A stretch of 36,179 nucleotides of DNA. Origin: Bacteroidales bacterium. Its GTDB lineage: Bacteria > Bacteroidota > Bacteroidia > Bacteroidales > P3. The notes under the pieces are model-generated. The model was not told the DNA's origin, did no database searches, and saw nothing but the letters and a program-made list of their open reading frames with translations. Location: positions 1 to 36,179 of the forward strand of contig JAFUYA010000023.1 in assembly GCA_017477025.1 (NCBI GenBank). The letters are read 5' to 3'. A program made the translations under genes and the position numbers. Shown here one piece after another: positions 23,967-33,199 of the stretch (position 1 is its first letter; the number at the start of each line of letters is the position of its first letter).

Positions 23967-24965
23967 ATGATTATGATGCTATCAAGAAAAATATTATTAA
24001 TTGCCTTATTATCAATGCCTGCATTGGCTGTTGCTCAAGTACACGAACGCGGTATGATGAGAAATCGTACTAACGTTGAAAATGAAAGTTCTTCTTACAC
24101 GCTCGGAATATTCAAAGATACAACGCAGTACAGGCAAAAACTTATAGAATTTGCTCCTTATGATGACAGGGACGATGATGCGGTTTCCGATGAAAATGAT
24201 ATTGTATATGAAACTTTTGACAATCAAATCGTTCATTATCTGAAGAAATTTGACTATGCGTCAATGCAAGGAAATATACCGATTCGTTTGACAAATGAAA
24301 AAAGTAAGAAGTTATACGTTTGTCCGGTAGAAGGTCCGGTTACGTCCCATTTCGGTCCGAGAAGAAAACGTTTTCATTACGGAACGGATATAGGAATGCC
24401 TACAGGCACTCCTATAAAAGCCATGTTTGACGGTGTAGTACGTTACGCAAAATGGTCAAACGGCTACGGCAACTTGGTAGTTGTAAGACATGATAACGGA
24501 TTGGAAACTTATTACGGACACATGTCTAAAATCACCTCAAAGCCTAACCAAAAAGTAAAGGCCGGAGAAGTAATCGGTTTAGTAGGTTCGACAGGAAGAA
24601 GCAGCGGTCCGCACTTACATTTGGAAATCCGGTATTTGGGTGCAGCAATCAATCCTGAACACATGGTAGATTTTGCATCTTTCACCCTTAAAGATGACAA
24701 CGAGGTATTCTATTTAACAAGAAATGATTTCAAACCGACATACAGCGGAAAATCTTCAGACGTTAAATCATCGTCTTCACGCTCAATTGCAAAGACAAAA
24801 ACACGTTCCACCCGTTCAGGTAAGAGTGCGTCTGTTACGGTAAAAAGAGGTGAAACATTGTCTCAGATAGCAAAACGTAATGGAACAACTGTCAAAAAAC
24901 TTTGCCAATTAAACGGAATAAAAAATAATAAAATTAAGGCAGGACAGAAATTAAAAGTGAAATAA
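23967..24965 (+). CDS. M23 family metallopeptidase with C-terminal LysM domain
   Basis: This is a secreted peptidoglycan endopeptidase that would cut peptide cross-links. Several in-frame starts exist (TTG 23907, ATG 23919, 23934, 23967, 23973, 23976). I chose 23967 (332 residues), which best frames the signal peptide (SRKILLIALLSMPALAVAQ). The M23 domain spans about 118-235 and keeps its zinc and catalytic residues: H137 and D141 (HYGTD), H185 (YYGHM), and H216/H218 (HLHLE). A Ser/Lys-rich linker (about 258-288) leads to a LysM domain (289-332, 'VKRGETLSQIAKRNGTTV') that anchors the enzyme to peptidoglycan. It stands alone, with its own promoter and a very strong terminator. Confidence 0.93.
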   Translation: MIMMLSRKILLIALLSMPALAVAQVHERGMMRNRTNVENESSSYTLGIFKDTTQYRQKLIEFAPYDDRDDDAVSDENDIVYETFDNQIVHYLKKFDYASMQGNIPIRLTNEKSKKLYVCPVEGPVTSHFGPRRKRFHYGTDIGMPTGTPIKAMFDGVVRYAKWSNGYGNLVVVRHDNGLETYYGHMSKITSKPNQKVKAGEVIGLVGSTGRSSGPHLHLEIRYLGAAINPEHMVDFASFTLKDDNEVFYLTRNDFKPTYSGKSSDVKSSSSRSIAKTKTRSTRSGKSASVTVKRGETLSQIAKRNGTTVKKLCQLNGIKNNKIKAGQKLKVK

Positions 24966-25015
24966 AGTTAATCAACTTTCAGTAATAAACTTTTGGAATC
25001 TTCTACAGTTGCTGA

Positions 25016-25065
25016 AATAAGAAAGAAACGACCTGACAAAGTTGTCAGGTCGTTTCTTTCTTATT
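25016..25065 (+). terminator. Terminator with perfect 24-bp inverted repeat
   Basis: Arms 25016-25039 and 25042-25065 are exact reverse complements. The stem has an A-rich 5' side and T-rich 3' side around the core ACGACCTGACA, so it should terminate in both directions. It lies about 50 nt after the M23 peptidase stop. Confidence 0.85.
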
Positions 25066-25274
25066 TTCCCACTTCATCAGTATTAGCCATATATTTTAAC
25101 AAACAAAAGAGAACTTGTGAAAATTGTTCAGCAATAAACAATATTCTTCTTACTATAACATATACATATCAACAAACACATTATGAAAAACCGTATGATG
25201 AATGCATCATCCTCTATCAACAATATAAAAGTTACGCAGTACAATGACAATACGGCAGAGTTTAGGTAAAAACT

Positions 25275-25316
25275 TTACGGGACCTGTAATAACATCCGAT
25301 CATACAAGTCCCGTAA
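25275..25316 (-). terminator. Terminator of mutA
   Basis: Thirteen-nt arms (25275-25287 and 25304-25316) pair at 12 of 13 positions around a 16-nt loop, followed on the minus strand by a short T-run. It lies 26 nt after the mutA stop. Confidence 0.7.
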
Positions 25317-25341
25317 GAGTGTAATATTAAGATAAATGAGA

Positions 25342-27492
25342 TTAACCTCTAACTTCTTCCAAAATTTCTAACATACGAAGAGCTGAGTCTGCAATCTTGG
25401 TACCGGGTCCGAATACGGCAGCAACGCCATGATCAAATAAAAATTGATAATCTTGTGGCGGAATAACTCCACCTGCCACAACGATAATATCCTCACGACC
25501 TAATTTCTTCAATTCCTCTATAACCTGCGGGACTAAAGTCTTATGTCCTGCAGCCAAAGAACTTACTCCAAGTATGTGCACATCGTTTTCTACAGCTTGT
25601 TTTGCACTTTCTTCCGGTGTTTGGAACAAAGGTCCCATATCAACATCGAATCCGATGTCTGCATATCCCGTTGCAACAACTTTTGCACCTCTGTCGTGTC
25701 CGTCTTGTCCCATTTTTGCGACCATAATTCTCGGACGTCTTCCTTCTTTCTCTGCAAAGGCATCACACATGGCTTGTGCCTTCTTGAAATTATCATTATT
25801 CTTTGTATCCTGACTATACACGCCTGAAATCAAGTTTATTTTTGCTTTATATCTTCCGAAATGTTTTTCCAAAGCGTAAGAAATCTCTCCCAACGATGCT
25901 CTCTTTCTTGCAGCGTCAATACTCAATTCCAAAAGATTTCCTTCTCCCGATGCAGCACAATTACTCAACACTTCAAGGGCTTGTTGACAATCTTCCTCAT
26001 TCCTTTCAGCCCTCAATTTAGCCAAACGTTTTATCTGTGCCTCACGTACTGCCGTATTATCGACTTCCAAAGTATCAATAGCATCCTCATGTGCCAAACG
26101 ATACTTATTTACACCCAAAATAGTATCTATACCGCTGTCTATTCTGGCTTGCTTTCTTGCGGAAGACTCTTCAATCCTCATCTTAGGAACTCCGCTTTCT
26201 ATCGCGGCAGCCATACCTCCCAACTTTTCAACTTCTTGAATATGTCCCCAAGCACGATGAGCTAATTCGTTGGTCAGACTTTCTACATAGTAACTTCCTG
26301 CCCACGGGTCCAAAGAACGACAGATATTTGTTTCTTCTTGCAAATATATCTGGGTATTACGTGCAATACGTGCAGAGAAATCAGTCGGCAATGCTATAGC
26401 CTCATCCAATGCATTCGTGTGCAATGATTGTGTATGTCCCAATGCTGCTCCCATTGCTTCAATACATGTCCTGCCGACATTATTAAACGGATCCTGTTCC
26501 GTCAGACTCCAACCCGATGTTTGAGAGTGAGTACGCAAGGCAAGAGACTTAGGATTCTGCGGATTGAACTGCTTAATAATTTTTGCCCAAAGCATACGTG
26601 CTGCACGCATTTTGGCAATTTCCATGAAATGATTCATTCCTATTCCCCAGAAGAAAGATAAACGCGGAGCAAAATCATCAACCGTCATGCCCGCATTTAT
26701 ACCTGCACGTATATATTCCAAACCGTCAGCCAAAGTGTAAGCCATTTCAATATCGGCTGTGGCACCTGCTTCCTGCATGTGATAACCTGAAATGGATATT
26801 GAGTTAAACTTAGGCATATTCTTTGAAGTATAAGCGAATATGTCGGCAATAATACGCATTGAAGGCTTAGGCGGATAGATATATGTGTTACGAACCATAA
26901 ACTCTTTGAGAATATCGTTCTGTATTGTTCCTGCTAACTGATCCTGTTTCACACCTTGTTCCTCTGCAGCTATAATGTAGAATGCCAAAACAGGCAAAAC
27001 CGCTCCGTTCATTGTCATGGAAACGGACATCTTTCCCAAATCAATTTGATCAAACAAGATCTTCATATCCAAGATACTATCAACGGCAACTCCTGCTTTA
27101 CCAACATCACCGACAACTCTCGGATGATCCGAATCATACCCCCTGTGTGTCGGCAAATCAAATGCAACGGACAATCCTTTCTGTCCTGCAGCTATATTTC
27201 TGCGGTAAAAAGCATTACTTTCTTCCGCCGTAGAAAATCCTGCATACTGACGAATAGTCCATGGTCGCATAACATACATTGTAGAATAAGGACCGCGTAG
27301 AAAAGGTGCAACACCTGCAGCATAATTCAAATGTTCCATACCTTCAAGGTCGTTAAGACCGTAAGCGGGTTTAACAGGAATCTGCTCAGGTGTCATCCAA
27401 TTCTTTTCATTCTTAACTTTCTGCTCCCAATCGTGAAAACTCTCATACTTATATGGAGTTTTAAAATTTACATTATCAAAATTAGGTCTCAT
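25342..27492 (-). CDS. mutA: Methylmalonyl-CoA mutase, large (catalytic) subunit
   Basis: The B12-dependent enzyme interconverts methylmalonyl-CoA and succinyl-CoA, which in Bacteroidota serves propionate production from succinate. The 716-residue chain has the substrate-binding TIM barrel (about 50-420, with '[11 protein letters not shown]' and '[12 protein letters not shown]'). The C-terminal cobalamin domain has D597-G-H599-D-R-G, where H599 coordinates cobalt, followed by '[15 protein letters not shown]' and the '[12 protein letters not shown]' loop. This subunit is normally encoded beside a smaller homologue (mutB naming varies). Here no small subunit, epimerase or MeaB gene lies on either side. 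A -7 box is at 27541-27533 (minus strand). Naming conventions for the two subunits differ between species. Confidence 0.96.
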   Translation of the reverse strand: MRPNFDNVNFKTPYKYESFHDWEQKVKNEKNWMTPEQIPVKPAYGLNDLEGMEHLNYAAGVAPFLRGPYSTMYVMRPWTIRQYAGFSTAEESNAFYRRNIAAGQKGLSVAFDLPTHRGYDSDHPRVVGDVGKAGVAVDSILDMKILFDQIDLGKMSVSMTMNGAVLPVLAFYIIAAEEQGVKQDQLAGTIQNDILKEFMVRNTYIYPPKPSMRIIADIFAYTSKNMPKFNSISISGYHMQEAGATADIEMAYTLADGLEYIRAGINAGMTVDDFAPRLSFFWGIGMNHFMEIAKMRAARMLWAKIIKQFNPQNPKSLALRTHSQTSGWSLTEQDPFNNVGRTCIEAMGAALGHTQSLHTNALDEAIALPTDFSARIARNTQIYLQEETNICRSLDPWAGSYYVESLTNELAHRAWGHIQEVEKLGGMAAAIESGVPKMRIEESSARKQARIDSGIDTILGVNKYRLAHEDAIDTLEVDNTAVREAQIKRLAKLRAERNEEDCQQALEVLSNCAASGEGNLLELSIDAARKRASLGEISYALEKHFGRYKAKINLISGVYSQDTKNNDNFKKAQAMCDAFAEKEGRRPRIMVAKMGQDGHDRGAKVVATGYADIGFDVDMGPLFQTPEESAKQAVENDVHILGVSSLAAGHKTLVPQVIEELKKLGREDIIVVAGGVIPPQDYQFLFDHGVAAVFGPGTKIADSALRMLEILEEVRG

Positions 27493-27532
27493 ATTTTCAA
27501 GTGTTTTTTATTTTCTTAATGCATAAATGATT

Positions 27533-27541
27533 GCAAAAATA
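27533..27541 (-). promoter_or_regulatory. -7 element of mutA
   Basis: TATTTTTGC on the minus strand fits TAnnTTTGC, 40 bp before the ATG. No TTG is found at -33. No cobalamin riboswitch fits in the short leader. Confidence 0.45.
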
Positions 27542-27738
27542 GTAATATTTTTTCTAATAAATATATTTTATCTTAATAAAATTCAAAATCAGTCGTTTTT
27601 TCTTAAAAGCCTTCATTTATAGTTAAGTTATTGACTAAAAAATGATCTTTGTATTATGAAATATAGTGAGTAATGAGTTTTCAATCCATATATTTTAATC
27701 ACGTACAACGTTTTGCTCAACTTTAATAATCTATTGAG

Positions 27739-27997
27739 ATGATACGAAAAGATTATATCATATCTAAAAAAAGCGTCTTCTTTGAATTACTTCTGCAAGA
27801 TCGTTCCAATCGGATTAAAAATATCACGGCTCTTCCAAATATGCAATCTATAGAAAGAAAAGGAAGCAATGAGAACTGACGAAAAGTATATTGTTTATTT
27901 TGACTGTGAGCAGATTATTTCAAGAAGAAACAAGACACAGATATTTACTAAAAAGCATTTCATTACAAAATCCTTATTTTTAGGTATTGTAGAGTAA
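27739..27997 (+). other. Two short overlapping ORFs of unknown status
   Basis: ATG 27739 to TGA 27879 encodes 46 residues (MIRKDYIISKKSVFFELLLQ start). ATG 27869 to TAA 27997 encodes 42 residues (MRTDEKYIVYFDCEQIISRR start) and overlaps it by 11 nt. Both are basic, with no motif I know. They could be two tiny genes, pieces of one decayed gene joined by a frameshift, or chance frames. Confidence 0.2.
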
Positions 27998-28018
27998 TAA
28001 CTGCCTTTATACCTTTGC
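27987..28018 (+). promoter_or_regulatory. Promoter of the methyltransferase gene
   Basis: TTG (27987-27989), a 20-bp spacer and TACCTTTGC (28010-28018) form a consensus promoter about 60 bp before the ATG at 28080. Confidence 0.65.
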
Positions 28019-28079
28019 AATTATTCTAACGTGACAGACTTACAGCCTGTCAAATAATAACTGATGTTTTGTGACAACA

Positions 28080-28892
28080 ATGATTGAAAACGGATTGACA
28101 GATATCCCTGAAACAATGCTCATAACATTGTGGGCAAAGGCAGAAGAAAGCAAACGCAAAGATGCTATTCTGCGTGATAAAAAAGCGACAGAGATTATCA
28201 AGAAAGTGGAATATGATTTTTCTAAATTCGGTAAGGCAAAGTTTTCACAAGCGGGTTGTTGCATTAGAGCAAGTCTTATAGACAATGAGGTTAAAGAATT
28301 TCTTACCAACAATCCTGATGCCGTAGTCATTCAACTGGGAGCAGGATTGGATGCAAGGTATGAGCGGTTACAGGGAGTGCAGGTAACACATTGGTATGAT
28401 TTGGACGTGAAAGATGCGATAACTTTGAGACGACAACTATTGACAGAAAGTAAGAAAAATACCTATATTGCATCTTCCATGTTTGACTACGGATGGACTG
28501 ATATCGTAAAGACTTACGGTAAACCGATTCTTATCATAATAGAGGGTGTGCTGATGTATTTTACTCCCGAGCAGGTAAAAACTTTCTTTAATGAAATATG
28601 CTCCCGTTTGGAAAATGCAACCGTACTTTTCGATATGCTCGCATTCTCTCTTGTCGGACACTCCAAACAGCACGATTCTCTTAGCAAAGTCGGCAAAGAT
28701 GTTGAGTTCAAATGGTCTTTACTTAATACGAACGACATGGAGTCTTGGAACTCTAAGATACATATTGAAAGAGAGTACTATATGAGTAAATATAACCGTG
28801 GAAGATACCCGTTTATATTCAGACTACTATATAAAGTTCCATACTTTTTCAGGCATTTCAATCAGCGTGTAGTAAGAATTAATATTTACTAA
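28080..28892 (+). CDS. Class I SAM-dependent methyltransferase, LCM/TcmP-like family
   Basis: The 270-residue protein (ATG 28080; a GTG at 28071 is the alternative) resembles the leucine carboxyl methyltransferase family (PF04072), which includes polyketide O-methyltransferases such as TcmP. The SAM-binding motif is 'VVIQLGAGLDARYERL' (83-98), followed by the acidic 'WYDLDV' at about 105-110 and 'IIEGVLMYFTPEQVKTFF', all family features. The acceptor is unknown. It has its own promoter, no co-transcribed partner and gene-poor DNA on both sides (0.6 and 1.1 kb), which would fit a recently acquired or accessory gene. Base composition does not differ clearly from the neighbours. Confidence 0.88.
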   Translation: MIENGLTDIPETMLITLWAKAEESKRKDAILRDKKATEIIKKVEYDFSKFGKAKFSQAGCCIRASLIDNEVKEFLTNNPDAVVIQLGAGLDARYERLQGVQVTHWYDLDVKDAITLRRQLLTESKKNTYIASSMFDYGWTDIVKTYGKPILIIIEGVLMYFTPEQVKTFFNEICSRLENATVLFDMLAFSLVGHSKQHDSLSKVGKDVEFKWSLLNTNDMESWNSKIHIEREYYMSKYNRGRYPFIFRLLYKVPYFFRHFNQRVVRINIY

Positions 28893-30003
28893 AAAAAAGA
28901 GATTCTTATATTGCCAAAGAATCTTTGTCATCAAACAAACAGAAAGTATACATACTGCAATTTTCTATCTGTTTGCAGCAGGGTATACCTTACTAAGTGT
29001 AAAACATAGAATAAAACAAGCTATAACTATCGTCCTTGTTACGGACATTTCTGAAGTACTATTGTTTTGCAACAGAAAACTTCAAATACTACTTATGTAA
29101 TTCTTGGACATGACAAACTCTCCGTATAATTTATGCCGGACTATTCTCCTCATACACATAAATAACTTGCTTGTTGATGAAAATATAAACATGATATAAG
29201 TCACAATCTTTTGTAATCATATAATACAAGTCGTTTATTTCAGCAGATATTATGTAATTCACAAAACAAGTCGCAAACAATACAACCTTATTGAGTAAAA
29301 AACGATAATACGATATGGATTCTTCCGTCTAATTCATATCGTAGGTCGTAACATTGCCCTTTCTATACACAGAATAACAATAAATATGGTAATAAGAAGA
29401 CCTTTTCAACGAAACATTGCCGACAAAATAAGAACGTAATTGTTTGTTCCGATGTTTCCTTTTTGTACTTGACATTGAGAATTAACAATCCTATCTACAA
29501 AACAACTATTTTATAATACCGTAGTGCGTCTGATATATACTCAAAAAACAAGTTTTGACAAATTGTTTCTTTTTTTCAATTTTATCAGTTGAGTAGAAAA
29601 GTGGTAATACATCAACAATGTTAATTTATTTGAAGAGTATATAAAACCTTATCGTACTTTTTTTATCAAAAATCTAAAAAATCAAATCTAATCATTCCAC
29701 AGACTATTTACACCATTTTGATCTTTCCTTAATATCTGAGATATATTTCTGCAAAAACACGAAAAAAGGCATTAACATGAGAAATCATTTATACTACAAT
29801 AAACAATATTCCTGTTTTTTTATCATTATGGGCAACATAAATAAGGCAGTTTAATAAATCCCTTCATAAAAAGAGATTGTTTTCAACTTTGAAAAACTCT
29901 TCCGTTGAAAACAATCTCTAACAATATTATTCTGCTTTCAGAATATGTCGCAATTTTTAACTCTTTTTCCTTATTTCCATAAATTAAAAACTGCAATCTG
30001 ATA
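28893..30003. other. Long gene-poor region, 1.1 kb
   Basis: No frame longer than about 45 codons and no RNA gene was recognised in either strand. It contains several hairpins: 28943-28991 (nested GTATAC and CTGCAA pairs), 29309-29343 (9-bp stem TACGATATG/CATATCGTA) and the terminator at 29872-29919. A weak 45-codon stop-free stretch ends at about 29437. It could hold a small RNA or decayed genes. Confidence 0.6.
29872..29919 (-). terminator. Terminator of inositol-3-phosphate synthase gene
   Basis: A perfect 16-bp stem (29872-29887 with 29904-29919) with a 16-nt loop is followed on the minus strand by TTTTT, about 85 nt after the stop codon. Confidence 0.75.
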
Positions 30004-31158
30004 CTATTTATTCCTGTGTGCTTGAGGCTCGGTTAATTTTGTAAGTTTTCTTTCTGCCAACATACGACATTCGTATTGAGCATCTTCAAAGGTCATTGGG
30101 AAAGGAGGAGTTTTTTGCGTAAAGGCACTTGCTCCGTGTAAAGATCCCGTAATACCAAGTTCTCTGGCAACTTTCAAATAACGAATGGCATCAATAACAA
30201 CTCCTGCACTATTCGGAGAATCTATAACAGAAAGTCTTGCATCAAAGGTAACCGGACTACCGCCGAAGCCTTCAAGTTCCAAATGGAAGGTGGCAATCTT
30301 GTTATCTTTGTAATAAGAAATATATTCACTCGGACCTGCATGTAAGAACGAATCGTCGGTAGGAATATTTCTTATATCGTTTTGACAACGTATAACATTC
30401 TCTTTGGAAATCTTCTTACTCTTCAAACGATTTTGGTTCATCATATTCAAAAAGTCCGTATTACCACCGCAATTTTGCTGAATATGACATTTAACTTTAT
30501 GTCCGCGTGCAAAAGCTAACTCTTGAAGCATTTGAGATAAGATACTTGCTCCGAATTGGCTCTTCATATCATCGCCGACCAATGGTAAACCTGCATCAAT
30601 AAACTTCTGCTCCCACTCAGGATCGGAGGCAATAAACACAGGTATGCAGTTAAGGAAAGCAACTTTGGCATCAATTGCACATTGTGCATAGAACTTCACT
30701 CCTTCCTCACTGCCGACAGGTAAATAATCAATAAGGATATCTGCTTTTGTTTCTTTCAACACCTTAACTACATCAACAGGCTCATGTTCCGTATCAACAA
30801 CAAAAGTATTCTCCTTAGGATATTTTTCATAATCGGTCATATGTTCGCTTACTCCGTCCATAACAGGAGCTTTCTGAACAACTATTTTACTTTTAGGAAA
30901 TTTATCCGGATCAATAATGTTAATAGTACAGTTAGGAGCAGCATAAATTGCTTCATCTAAGGTTTTGCCGACTTTTCTTGCGTCTATGTCAAAAGCGGCA
31001 ACCACTTCAATATCCTGAGCAGTATAACCGCCGATATTCGCTGCCATCATACCTTCCGGAGTGTTTTGATTGGCCGGATTTCCATAATATTCCAGTCCTT
31101 GAATTAATGCTGAGGCACAGTTTCCTATACCTGCAATAGCAATTCTTATCTTTTCCAC
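30004..31158 (-). CDS. ino1: Inositol-3-phosphate synthase
   Basis: This NAD-dependent enzyme turns glucose 6-phosphate into 1L-myo-inositol 3-phosphate, the first step toward inositol lipids. The 384-residue length fits the short prokaryotic type. The N-terminal Rossmann motif is 'IAGIGNCASALIQG' (9-22), and 'GDDMKSQFGASILSQML' and 'QQNCGGNTDFLNMM' are conserved active-site segments, the first with a catalytic Lys. In Bacteroides a homologue feeds phosphatidylinositol and inositol sphingolipid synthesis. The partner CDP-alcohol phosphatidyltransferase and phosphatase are not adjacent here. The leader may be long, since the nearest good -7 box is about 165 bp upstream. Confidence 0.95.
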   Translation of the reverse strand: MEKIRIAIAGIGNCASALIQGLEYYGNPANQNTPEGMMAANIGGYTAQDIEVVAAFDIDARKVGKTLDEAIYAAPNCTINIIDPDKFPKSKIVVQKAPVMDGVSEHMTDYEKYPKENTFVVDTEHEPVDVVKVLKETKADILIDYLPVGSEEGVKFYAQCAIDAKVAFLNCIPVFIASDPEWEQKFIDAGLPLVGDDMKSQFGASILSQMLQELAFARGHKVKCHIQQNCGGNTDFLNMMNQNRLKSKKISKENVIRCQNDIRNIPTDDSFLHAGPSEYISYYKDNKIATFHLELEGFGGSPVTFDARLSVIDSPNSAGVVIDAIRYLKVARELGITGSLHGASAFTQKTPPFPMTFEDAQYECRMLAERKLTKLTEPQAHRNK

Positions 31159-31322
31159 TTTTACTTTTTTGTTTTTTTACAATTTATATTTTATGTTAAT
31201 AAACTTCACTTCAAAAAGTAACGACATGAGAAAACATTATATAACCAATACTACAATACATATCAAATGCTGTATATTCTTCATACTCCTATTTTCTACC
31301 GTTACTGCATTTTTATCAAACT

Positions 31323-31331
31323 GCAAATTTA
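31323..31331 (-). promoter_or_regulatory. Possible -7 element of ino1
   Basis: TAAATTTGC on the minus strand is a strong -7 match but lies about 165 bp upstream of the ino1 ATG and lacks a -33 TTG. Confidence 0.4.
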
Positions 31332-31489
31332 CAAAAAAAATGTTTTACGTATATTTAATCGTGCAATAATTATCATAAAAATAGGAAAAATGAACACTTT
31401 AAAATTAAAATAACCGAACACTCTTAAGATTCATCAGATTATAAAAGGCACTTTATTCAGATTACATAACCCAAACACAATTTTTTTTG

Positions 31490-31498
31490 TATTTTTGC
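31490..31498 (+). promoter_or_regulatory. -7 element of the YugP-like gene cluster
   Basis: TATTTTTGC lies 41 bp before the ATG at 31540. No TTG at the -33 position. Confidence 0.45.
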
Positions 31499-31539
31499 GT
31501 TCTAATTACCAATGTAAACAATTTATAAGGAGATATTTT

Positions 31540-32241
31540 ATGAACGGAATAGGAACAAACGGACTTTATTGGATCATATTTATAGGTGTTGCCGTTATTT
31601 CTTGGATTATACAGAACTCTTTACAGAAGGCTTTTAAGGAATACTCAAATATTCCTTCAGAAGGCAATCTGACAGGAAAAGATGTTGCCCAACAAATGCT
31701 TAAGGATAATGATATTTATGACGTAACAGTAACATGTATTGACGGACAACTAACGGATAATTACAATCCGACGAATAAGACATTGAATTTAAGCAGAGCG
31801 GTATATTACGGTAGCAGTGTTGCTTCCGCTGCAGTTGCTGCTCACGAATGCGGACATGCAGTTCAGCATGCAACGGCTTATGCTCCGTTACAAATGCGTT
31901 CAGCGTTGGTTCCCGTTGTAAGTTTCGCTTCAAAATGGGTAATGTGGGTATTACTTGCAGGAATGCTTTTAATAAAAGTTTTTCCCGGGTTATTGTTTGC
32001 AGGTATTATTCTGTTTGCACTGACAACCCTATTCTCTTTCATAACATTACCTGTGGAAATTAATGCTTCTCAGAGAGCATTAGTGTGGTTAAACACACAT
32101 CAAATAACTTCGCCCCAATCACATCCGAAGGCACAAAGGGCATTACGTTTGGCTGCATATACTTACGTAGTAGCAGCATTGAGCAGTTTAGCAACGTTGC
32201 TTTATTATATAATGATTTTTACAGGAGGTCGCAGAGATTAG
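31540..32241 (+). CDS. Zinc metallopeptidase, YugP-type membrane protein
   Basis: The 233-residue protein belongs to the DUF/peptidase family of Bacillus YugP. It has an N-terminal helix (about 8-25), the zinc motif HECGH (H102, E103, H106) and C-terminal membrane helices (about 125-150, 152-172, 205-230). The ATG at 31540 follows AAGGAGATATTTT, a good ribosome-binding site; an upstream in-frame start at 31495 lies inside the promoter and was rejected. It probably cuts proteins at the inner membrane, but no substrate is established. The PASTA gene begins 2 nt after its stop, so they form an operon. Confidence 0.9.
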   Translation: MNGIGTNGLYWIIFIGVAVISWIIQNSLQKAFKEYSNIPSEGNLTGKDVAQQMLKDNDIYDVTVTCIDGQLTDNYNPTNKTLNLSRAVYYGSSVASAAVAAHECGHAVQHATAYAPLQMRSALVPVVSFASKWVMWVLLAGMLLIKVFPGLLFAGIILFALTTLFSFITLPVEINASQRALVWLNTHQITSPQSHPKAQRALRLAAYTYVVAALSSLATLLYYIMIFTGGRRD

Positions 32242-32243
32242 TC

Positions 32244-33101
32244 ATGGCATTAAAAGAATTTCTTAAGAGTAAAATTTTCCTGAAACATATATTATTAATC
32301 GTCTTATCTTTTTTTGTACTTGTCTTTCTGGTATTTTTCATTCTGAAAATCTATACCAGACACGGGCAAGAATATGAAGTACCTAACATTACCGGATTAA
32401 ATATCAAAGATCTTGTTTCTGACGAAAGCCTGAAACATTTTGAGATAATGATTATGGACTCTGTCTATAAAGAAGGTGCTGTAAGCGGTACGGTTTTGAC
32501 TCAAGATCCGAGTGAAGGTTCTTTGGTCAAAAGCGGACGAAAGATATATATAACCGTAGCATCTTATTCAGGTGAAATGGTAAAGATGCCGCTTTGTAAA
32601 GACAAAAGTTTGAAAAGTGCAGTACAAACACTTGCGGATGCCGGATTGAAAGTCGGCACGATTATGTATCGTAACGGTGAAATAGACAACATTGTTGTAG
32701 AGCAACGATATAAAGGCAAAAATATAAATGTCGGTAACGATATTGTATCGGGAGAAGCCGTTGATTTGATTGTTGAAGTAAGTTCTACGACAAAGGAAGT
32801 AATGATGCCTGATATTTCAGCAAAAACGGAAACGGAAGCTGAAATAATGCTGTGGAAAGCAGGTCTTAACATAGGAAGAAAAATCTTCCAAGGCAAAAAT
32901 AAAGACGGCAAGAACAGAGTTATAAACTACACCCCTACTTCCCATTATGTTATGATTGGTACTGCGGTAAATATTACATTGATGAACGAGAATGAAACGG
33001 CATACAAAAAACAAATCGAAGATTTCATTCAATCTAAACAAATCGAAGAGATTATAGAAGAGAGTGAATCGGAGACTCCAACTGATAATATACAGAATTA
33101 A
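32244..33101 (+). CDS. PASTA domain-containing membrane protein
   Basis: The 285-residue protein has a short cytoplasmic N-terminus, one membrane helix (about 13-35) and three extracytoplasmic PASTA domains (about 43-108, 111-182, 186-248), each starting with a 'VPNITGL', 'VKMPLCK' or 'VMMPDIS'-type segment. A Glu-rich tail follows. PASTA domains bind cell-wall precursors in kinases and penicillin-binding proteins. Here there is no kinase domain, as is usual in Bacteroidota. I chose ATG 32244 rather than an upstream in-frame ATG (32085), which lies inside the peptidase gene. In Bacteroidota this gene commonly precedes rluD and ddl; here a type IX cargo gene sits between. Confidence 0.92.
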   Translation: MALKEFLKSKIFLKHILLIVLSFFVLVFLVFFILKIYTRHGQEYEVPNITGLNIKDLVSDESLKHFEIMIMDSVYKEGAVSGTVLTQDPSEGSLVKSGRKIYITVASYSGEMVKMPLCKDKSLKSAVQTLADAGLKVGTIMYRNGEIDNIVVEQRYKGKNINVGNDIVSGEAVDLIVEVSSTTKEVMMPDISAKTETEAEIMLWKAGLNIGRKIFQGKNKDGKNRVINYTPTSHYVMIGTAVNITLMNENETAYKKQIEDFIQSKQIEEIIEESESETPTDNIQN

Positions 33102-33199
33102 AAATCAAAAAAATTCAGTAATAAGCCGTCTTACGTTAAGAATAAAGAATGTACACGGAGGTGACTTTATAGTTTAAAATAAATTATATTTTATCCTGT

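Larger units (their letters stand above)
24966..25341. other. Convergent intergenic region between M23 peptidase and mutA
   Basis: This 376-bp stretch holds two terminator hairpins (25016-25065 and 25275-25316). Between them I see only an unsupported 28-codon frame at 25183-25269. Confidence 0.7.
27493..28079. other. Gene-poor region upstream of the methyltransferase
   Basis: This 587-bp stretch has no recognisable gene. Two short overlapping frames (27739-27879, 46 aa; 27869-27997, 42 aa) lie before the methyltransferase promoter and could be decayed coding sequence. Neither resembles a known family to me. Confidence 0.6.
31159..31539. other. Divergent intergenic region between ino1 and the YugP-like gene
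   Basis: This 381-bp region has a leftward -7 box at 31323-31331 and a rightward one at 31490-31498. A 66-codon rightward frame at 31169-31369 lacks any sign of being real. Confidence 0.65.

Noticed and set aside
24993..25247. 84-codon frame across the M23 terminator
   Set aside because: It reads through the perfect hairpin at 25016-25065; no coding features.
25183..25269. 28-codon frame after the M23 gene
   Set aside because: Too short, polar and without a promoter or recognisable motif.
27493..27560. Cobalamin riboswitch in front of mutA
   Set aside because: The leader is too short and I saw no B12-box-like sequence.
29300..29437. Stop-free stretch of about 45 codons in the 1.1-kb gap
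   Set aside because: Such lengths arise by chance; only the last 17 codons follow an ATG and nothing matches a known family.
31169..31369. 66-codon rightward frame between ino1 and the YugP-like gene
   Set aside because: No promoter, no family features and it overlaps regulatory sequence; probably chance.
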